From: Anagrus nilaparvatae
Lineage: Eukaryota; Arthropoda; Insecta; Hymenoptera; Mymaridae
Reading direction: 5' to 3'
Assembly: GCA_022575985.1 (NCBI GenBank)
Contig: JAKSXM010000209.1
Coordinates: 62,001-126,000, forward strand
DNA: 64,000 bases
Shown: in pieces, positions 59,486 through 64,000 of the stretch
Position numbering within the stretch: the stretch's first letter is position 1
How the letters are laid out: every line of letters begins with the position of its first letter
Program-made: the position numbers and the translations under genes
The notes under the pieces: model-generated
Databases searched by the model: none
The model's input: only the letters and a program-made list of their open reading frames with translations
Told to the model about the DNA's origin: nothing

Positions 59486-59855
59486 GTATTGATAGATATT
59501 GTTAAAGTAATTTATTTTTCAGAAAAAAAATTCAAAAATTTTTCTAATTTAACATTTATAATTTTCAAAGGAAAAATTATTTATATTATCTGTTGAATTG
59601 TTTGTTATCAATTATTTTTATATTTTTTTAAAGGTATTTAAAGAAATAAAAAACTATATTTATTTATATTTACAATTATTTATCTCAATAAAACGTAATA
59701 AAGTGCATTTTATAAATATTTTATTAAAAAGAAAAAAAACAAACAAACAAATATGATGATAAGTAAATGTCATATGTAATCGAGCAACAAGTATAAAAAA
59801 ATGTTTAAGTAATAAAAGACTTTTAAAAAAAACAGGAGTGGGGTTTTTAAAACCA
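59486..59855. other. AT-rich upstream region of the SDR gene
   Basis: Nothing specific seen. Confidence 0.35.
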
Positions 59856-59856
59856 G

Positions 59857-59897
59857 TATAAGTTCAAATCAGGTTGACAAAAGTCAGTAACATCAGT
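59857..59897 (+). promoter_or_regulatory. Candidate core promoter of the SDR gene
   Basis: TATAAG at 59,857-59,862 is followed 29 bp later by TCAGT (59,884-59,888), the arthropod initiator; a second TCAGT is at 59,893-59,897. The coding ATG lies about 70 bp downstream, giving a short 5' UTR. Based on spacing only. Confidence 0.45.
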
Positions 59898-59958
59898 CGT
59901 TTTTATGCTTTTTAAATAAAATCATTTGAATAAAATAGTTTGAAAAAATAAAGAAACA

Positions 59959-60259
59959 ATGGATAAATGGGAAGGTAGTGTTGCTGTTGTAACTGGTGCA
60001 TCATCAGGAATTGGTTTAAATATTGCTGAATCATTAGTAAGATCTGGTGTCAAAGTTGTTGGTTTGGCTAGAAGATTAGAATTATTAGAAGATTCTGCTA
60101 GAAGATGGTCTAAATTAAAAGGTTCATTTTATCCAATAAAATGTGATCTTAGTAAAGAAGATGATATTTTAAATTCATTTGTAAAAATTGAAAATACTAT
60201 TGGTAAAATATCTATTTTAATTAACAATGCTGCTGTTTTAGTACCTGAAAGAATTATTG
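59959..60259 (+). CDS. Short-chain dehydrogenase/reductase (DHRS11 / farnesol dehydrogenase-like), first coding exon
   Basis: Exon 1 encodes 100 residues plus one base. It starts MDKWEGSVAVVTGASSGIGL, with the classical SDR dinucleotide-binding motif TGxxxGIG at residues 13-20. VVGLARRLELLEDSA supplies the Arg-Arg after beta-2 that favours NADP(H), KCDLSKEDDI has the adenine-ring Asp, and ILINNAAVLV is the beta-4 NNAG position (here NNAA). The MDKW/MDRW start is characteristic of the insect DHRS11-like group, some members of which oxidise farnesol in juvenile hormone metabolism; the substrate of this one cannot be told. The donor is ATTATTG|GTAATT at 60,260. The catalytic Ser and YxxxK exons are not found in 60,260-64,000, so the gene probably continues past the window after a long, transposon-filled intron. 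Confidence 0.85.
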
Positions 60260-61010
60260 GTAATTATTTATAATTATTTAATTATTTATAAATAATATAG
60301 ATCATGTTTAATGTAATTAATGATTTGAATCATGCATGAATAATTTAATTATACATCGATTAATCGAAGTAAATATATATGTAAACAATTTTTTTCAACA
60401 TAGTATATTTAATTTAACCTTGTTAAATAAATTGTTTATATTTATTTTTTATTGTTATCTAGGTAAATTTTTTGAAAAAAAAACAATGTTTACAATAAAA
60501 GTATGAGTAAATGCGATCAAAAAAAAAAATAATAATTAAAAAATCTTATTTATAAATAAAGTTTGCATGTATAGCGTGATTTCCTTGTATATAATTAATT
60601 AACTATTCAAATAATCTATAACGGTATTTTTTTATGCACGTATATTAGACCGTAAGTTATTGAGTATTTAGAGGACTAATATGCGATATTGAATACTTTT
60701 TTTTTTTTAATTTAAAGTCATTTTTTTAATGAAATTTTTTTGATTTTTTTTTTTTTGTAATATTTTTAAAAAAATTCAATCTAAAGAAAATTAATAAATA
60801 ATTTTTATTTAAACTCACAGCCTAATATACATGCATATTTGTAGCATATTAAATAACGCAAATTTTTGTTTATCAAAGCTTTTATAACACAATGAAACAA
60901 CGCAAAAAGTTCTTTTTCTTATATGCATTTATATTAATAGTTAATGAAATGTACATTTATTTTTTCAAGTATAGTTATATACTAAAAATAATATTACGAT
61001 TATATATATA
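60260..61010 (+). other. Intron 1 of the SDR gene (start)
   Basis: AT-rich, no exon recognised. A reading that ignores the splice site stops within a few codons after 60,259. Confidence 0.5.
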
Positions 61011-61012
61011 TA

Positions 61013-61590
61013 CTAGGGGGCTACGCCCCCTGCGCGCTTCGCGCGCCAACCCCCGTAGAGTGATTGAAAAAGTGGGTTAGTCATGAGAACAACAAATGTA
61101 AAATTTTAAATACAATTTTAATAATTACTTTCAATTAAAAATATTGATTATATTGTTTTTCTTTTATTTTAAAATTCGTTAATAGGTTTATAATTAATTG
61201 ATTTATCGGCTTAAAAATAAAAAAAATAAAATCACTTAGACCCACAAGGGCTGGTTTTGTCCAGTAGTATCTTATTGGCCCAAAAGTATCAAATTAGCCC
61301 AAAAGAGTCCATAACTAAGAAAATGGAAAATTTTATTATACCCCATAAGGTTCACTTACACCCACAAGGTCCGGTTTTGCCCAATAGTACCATAATGTAG
61401 TCAGAATGGCCCAAAAGTGTCAGATTGGCCCAAAAGTGTCAGAATGGCCCAAAAGTGTCAGAGTGGCCCAAAAGTATCAGAGTGGCCCAAAAGTGTCAGA
61501 ATGGCCCAAAAGTGTCAGATTGGCCCAAAGGTGTCATTCGACAGCGGCGGCAGCGGCGACAGTGGTTATAACTTTATAATATATAGAGAT
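61013..61590. mobile_element. Element with GC-rich double hairpin and 19-bp minisatellite
   Basis: Starts at CTAG next to (TA)n, with GGGGGCTACGCCCCC (61,016-61,030) and GCGCGCTTCGCGCGC (61,032-61,046), then CAACCCCCG. It ends near 'gacagcggcggcagcggcga' and another (TA)-rich stretch, 'ataatatatagagatatat'. Read on the minus strand, a hairpin followed by CTAG and T resembles a Helitron 3' end, but no 5' TC end or Rep/helicase is seen. The stretch contains direct repeats 'ccacaaggg(c)tggttttg(t/c)cca' at 61,241 and 61,360. Confidence 0.5.
61407..61540 (+). repeat. 19-bp minisatellite, seven copies
   Basis: TGGCCCAAAAGTGTCAGAA repeats at 61,407, 426, 445, 464, 483, 502 and 521. The open frame through it is a by-product of the period and is not a gene. 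Confidence 0.85.
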
Positions 61591-63106
61591 ATATGGGGCA
61601 TTTCACTTGCTTAAAAATTTAATTATTTTAATTCATAAAAAAAATAATTTTTAGTTTTTAACTCGAATTTATTTTATTTCCTTGAACTTAAATTATTCTT
61701 AGTTGTAAACATGAATTGCTTTTTCTTCAAAATCCGCCATTCACTCTTCCTTCTTTAGGGGCTGTCCATATATTTTGTAATACAATTTTTGGGGCTTTTG
61801 ACTCTCCTTTAGAAGAAAAAAATAAGATTCTAACATAACCTTCTGCCCCCATTGTAAGATCTTACTCATTGATCATAATATTTTTTTAACAGTTCATTTT
61901 TTTTAATGAATTTTCTAAGATGCTTGCTGAAAATGTGTTTTACAAAAACAAGGGTTTAGATAATAAAACCCCCACCAAAATATAATTTAGGACTTATTTG
62001 AGCCTTTTTTCCTCTGTCAACTCAACTCTTCACCGAATATCTCGTAAAATAAAATTTTTTTTTGCTATTTCGATGTTTGAATTTGAGTGAAAATAATAGA
62101 GCTAATTATCAATTAATTTATAATTTTCCCCTTCAATAATATTTCTGAATTACAACTATCCATTAATTGTTTAAATTAAATTAAATTAAATTTCTTTTTT
62201 TACATTAGTAAATTTTTCTTAAAAAGTATAATTTTTATTTTTTTTCTTCTTTCATGTTTGGTTATTAGTTATTAAATTTTTTAGAAAAAAATTAAATTAT
62301 GATATAAATATTCTCTTATTTATATAAAATTGATAATAAATTTCATTAGTTTTAAATAAATTCAAATTGATTTTAATTTGTCCAATCAAAAGGCGAATAA
62401 AAAGTTTCAATAGAGCAACTTCAGATCAGCTATACATGTATCAACTCCATCGATTTTCAATAAAGGGATAATATTGGGTTACATTTATAAATATTAAATA
62501 ATAATATTAAAACGAAATATCAGATTTTGTAAAAAAAATAATTGTATGTGTATCAAATGTTTTTGATTCGCTCTACCAGTTTTTAATTACATCCAGTATA
62601 CGTAGTATTTATATAAACTGTGTGGCCAGAGAGGAAATTTTCTCGTCGAAAACAAAAAAAATTTTTTAATTTTTATATACTTTAACGTCTGTGAAATTAA
62701 ATTTCATTTTTCTGTAAAAAAAATAAAAAATAATTTCCTCAGATCGTACATACGTGATCATGTTGATCTAAGGCAAAACTGATTATTTGTTGACTATGGT
62801 TCGATTTTAAGACTCTTACCACTGTCATTCTAGTACCAAATTGAACTTCCAGTTTCCAAACATTTTTCATATTTATCTTATATACCAAATCTTAAAGATC
62901 TTTTTTAATCCAAGGAAAGATTTTATTTTAAATTTAATCCTTTAAAAATGCTGACAACTTATACAGGCTAAAAGTAAGTAAATTGGTACTCATAACCTGT
63001 ATAATTTTTTATTAAATGAAGTCTTTTCGAAAGATTTTATTTAAAATTTAATTTTTTCAATAGATTTAATCGTAAATAAAATCTTTACTTGGATTAAAAA
63101 AGATCT
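61591..63106 (+). other. SDR intron DNA, AT-rich
   Basis: No SDR exon found (no YxxxK or NxxS-type segment in any frame). Nothing else resolved. Confidence 0.35.
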
Positions 63107-63110
63107 TTAA

Positions 63111-63900
63111 GGTGGCAAACCTATTTAAAGGAGAAAAAAAATCGATTTTTTGTTTTTTGTTTTTCTGGGTTCGAAAACATCTTAAGAATATGGGAATAGT
63201 ATATTTACGGCTCGAGTCCAGAAAAGTAAAGAATGGCCCAAATCGCACGTAAATTACCTTCCGAGGCGAAGCCGAGGATAGTAAACTGCGATTTGGGTCA
63301 TTCCTTATTTATGGACAAGGGTCGTATATAATTTTATAATGGTATCTTGAACAATAACGAAGTTATAGAAGATTAAACGAGACACCGCGAAAGACGTAAG
63401 ATACAGTATGCTAAACGCGTTTTTCTCGAAACAACGTTTTTCAAATTTGTGTTCACGATAACTTAAAAAATAATTAAGATATCTTCCTAATTTTTTGGCT
63501 ACACTTTTAAAATTCAATTTTCTGCTGGATTGATGGAATTTTATTTCAAAAAAATGTGTCATTTTTTTTTTATTGCAAAAAAACATAAGCAAAAAATTGC
63601 AATTTTTGAAAAAAATTTAATAATTTTCACAATTTTCCATTTTTTGAAATTTGAAGACATCAATAAAAAAAAAAATATTTCTCAAACATATAAAATTTAA
63701 TTTGGTATATGTTTCGGAACAAGTTGGAGGCTGCAATCGTGCACACAATCAAAAGTTTTACCTAACTTTAAGCTGTAAAAAAAAAAAATGTTTAGCAACT
63801 TATAATCTAGTGCTAATTTTGAAAAAATTATTTCAATTATTTCTACCCAAAAACCTATCCAGATAAAGAGATGTTTTTTTCTCAAAACAGGCTTGCCACC
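63111..63900. mobile_element. TTAA-flanked TIR element, GGTGGCAA ends
   Basis: Left GGTGGCAAACCT and right AGGCTTGCCACC form TIRs with perfect TTAA on both sides (63,107-63,110 and 63,901-63,904). Imperfect similarity continues inwards (gagaaaaaaa). The piggyBac-type target site fits, but the ends differ from the other TTAA family here. It contains a copy of the dispersed AAATCGCAGTTTAC repeat. Open frames inside show no transposase. Confidence 0.65.
63215..63335 (-). repeat. Dispersed 'AAATCGCAGTTTAC' repeat, copy 3, with palindrome
   Basis: 'gaatggcccaaatcgca' and 'tgcgatttgggtcattcc' are inverted around TACCTTCCGAGGCGAAGCCG, whose CCGAGGCGAAGCC(GAGG) core is itself a small hairpin. Most complete copy in the window. 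Confidence 0.6.
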
Positions 63901-64000
63901 TTAAGTTTTGGTGTGTAAAAATTTTGGATACATTAAACATTACTATTTTTGAAAAGAAAAGAGAAAAAATTAAAAATAATAATTCAAATATTTAAAAGTG

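Noticed and set aside
61417..61614. Repetitive peptide gene
   Set aside because: Produced by a 19-bp minisatellite cycling through frames.
1..64000. Polydnavirus segment or bacterial island
   Set aside because: No viral gene families, circle-junction motifs or bacterial gene organisation; the identified genes and elements are ordinary insect nuclear ones.
1..64000. tRNA, rRNA or snRNA genes
   Set aside because: No cloverleaf with A and B boxes or other RNA signature was recognised by eye; a covariance-model scan would be needed to be certain.

Overview
The window looks like a piece of an AT-rich insect nuclear genome. The genes are split by spliceosomal introns. The one clear neuronal gene is a GABA-receptor subunit resembling insect Grd, and an SDR gene resembles the insect DHRS11/farnesol-dehydrogenase-like group. 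Most of the remaining DNA is transposon-derived, with long A/T runs and microsatellites. I cannot fix the order from sequence alone; an aphid, a parasitoid wasp or another small AT-rich insect would all fit. There is no sign of operons, ribosome binding sites, CRISPR arrays, rRNA or tRNA genes.

Gene content is low. (1) At 3.3-3.7 kb on the minus strand lie the first two coding exons of a Cys-loop GABA receptor subunit: a signal-peptide exon, a 77-bp intron, and the exon encoding the start of the extracellular domain. A 21-codon upstream ORF precedes it, and the gene continues off the left edge. (2) At 9.1-10.7 kb on the plus strand is a complete three-exon gene. It encodes a protein of about 278 residues with an H1/H5 linker-histone-like winged helix, a very basic middle and a hydrophobic C-terminal tail. 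(3) At 59.96 kb on the plus strand is the first coding exon of a short-chain dehydrogenase/reductase, with a TATA/Inr-like pair upstream. Its remaining exons are not visible in the last 3.7 kb.

The rest is a dense mobile-element landscape. The centrepiece is a 10.1-kb Foldback-like element (20,581-30,656) bounded by a perfect 8-bp direct repeat (AAATTTAT). Both arms are inverted arrays of a 321-bp satellite unit, about 26 units in total. The right arm contains a duplicated four-unit higher-order repeat, and the left arm is interrupted by a 1.6-kb TIR element rich in TTTTCGCC motifs. Other elements with resolved ends include two TTAA-flanked sisters (2.4 and 59.0 kb), another TTAA element (63.1-63.9 kb), a hAT-type element with a perfect 8-bp duplication (44-45 kb), TA-flanked palindromic elements (1.0, 14.5, 34.1 and 42.6 kb, plus a relative at 19.4 kb with one degraded flank), a TATA-flanked palindrome (16.5-18.4 kb), and a TIR element carrying only the C-terminal module of a Ginger/KRBA2-like integrase protein (54-55.2 kb).

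Decayed coding remnants are a ZMYM1-like hAT transposase abutting a tyrosine-recombinase fragment (47.4-49.6 kb), a MULE transposase C-terminal fragment (35.4-35.7 kb), and a possible LTR-retrotransposon remnant (46.3-46.9 kb). A GC-rich double hairpin with a 19-bp minisatellite (61.0-61.6 kb) stands out sharply from the AT-rich background. The genes do not form a pathway; they are unrelated loci separated by repeats.
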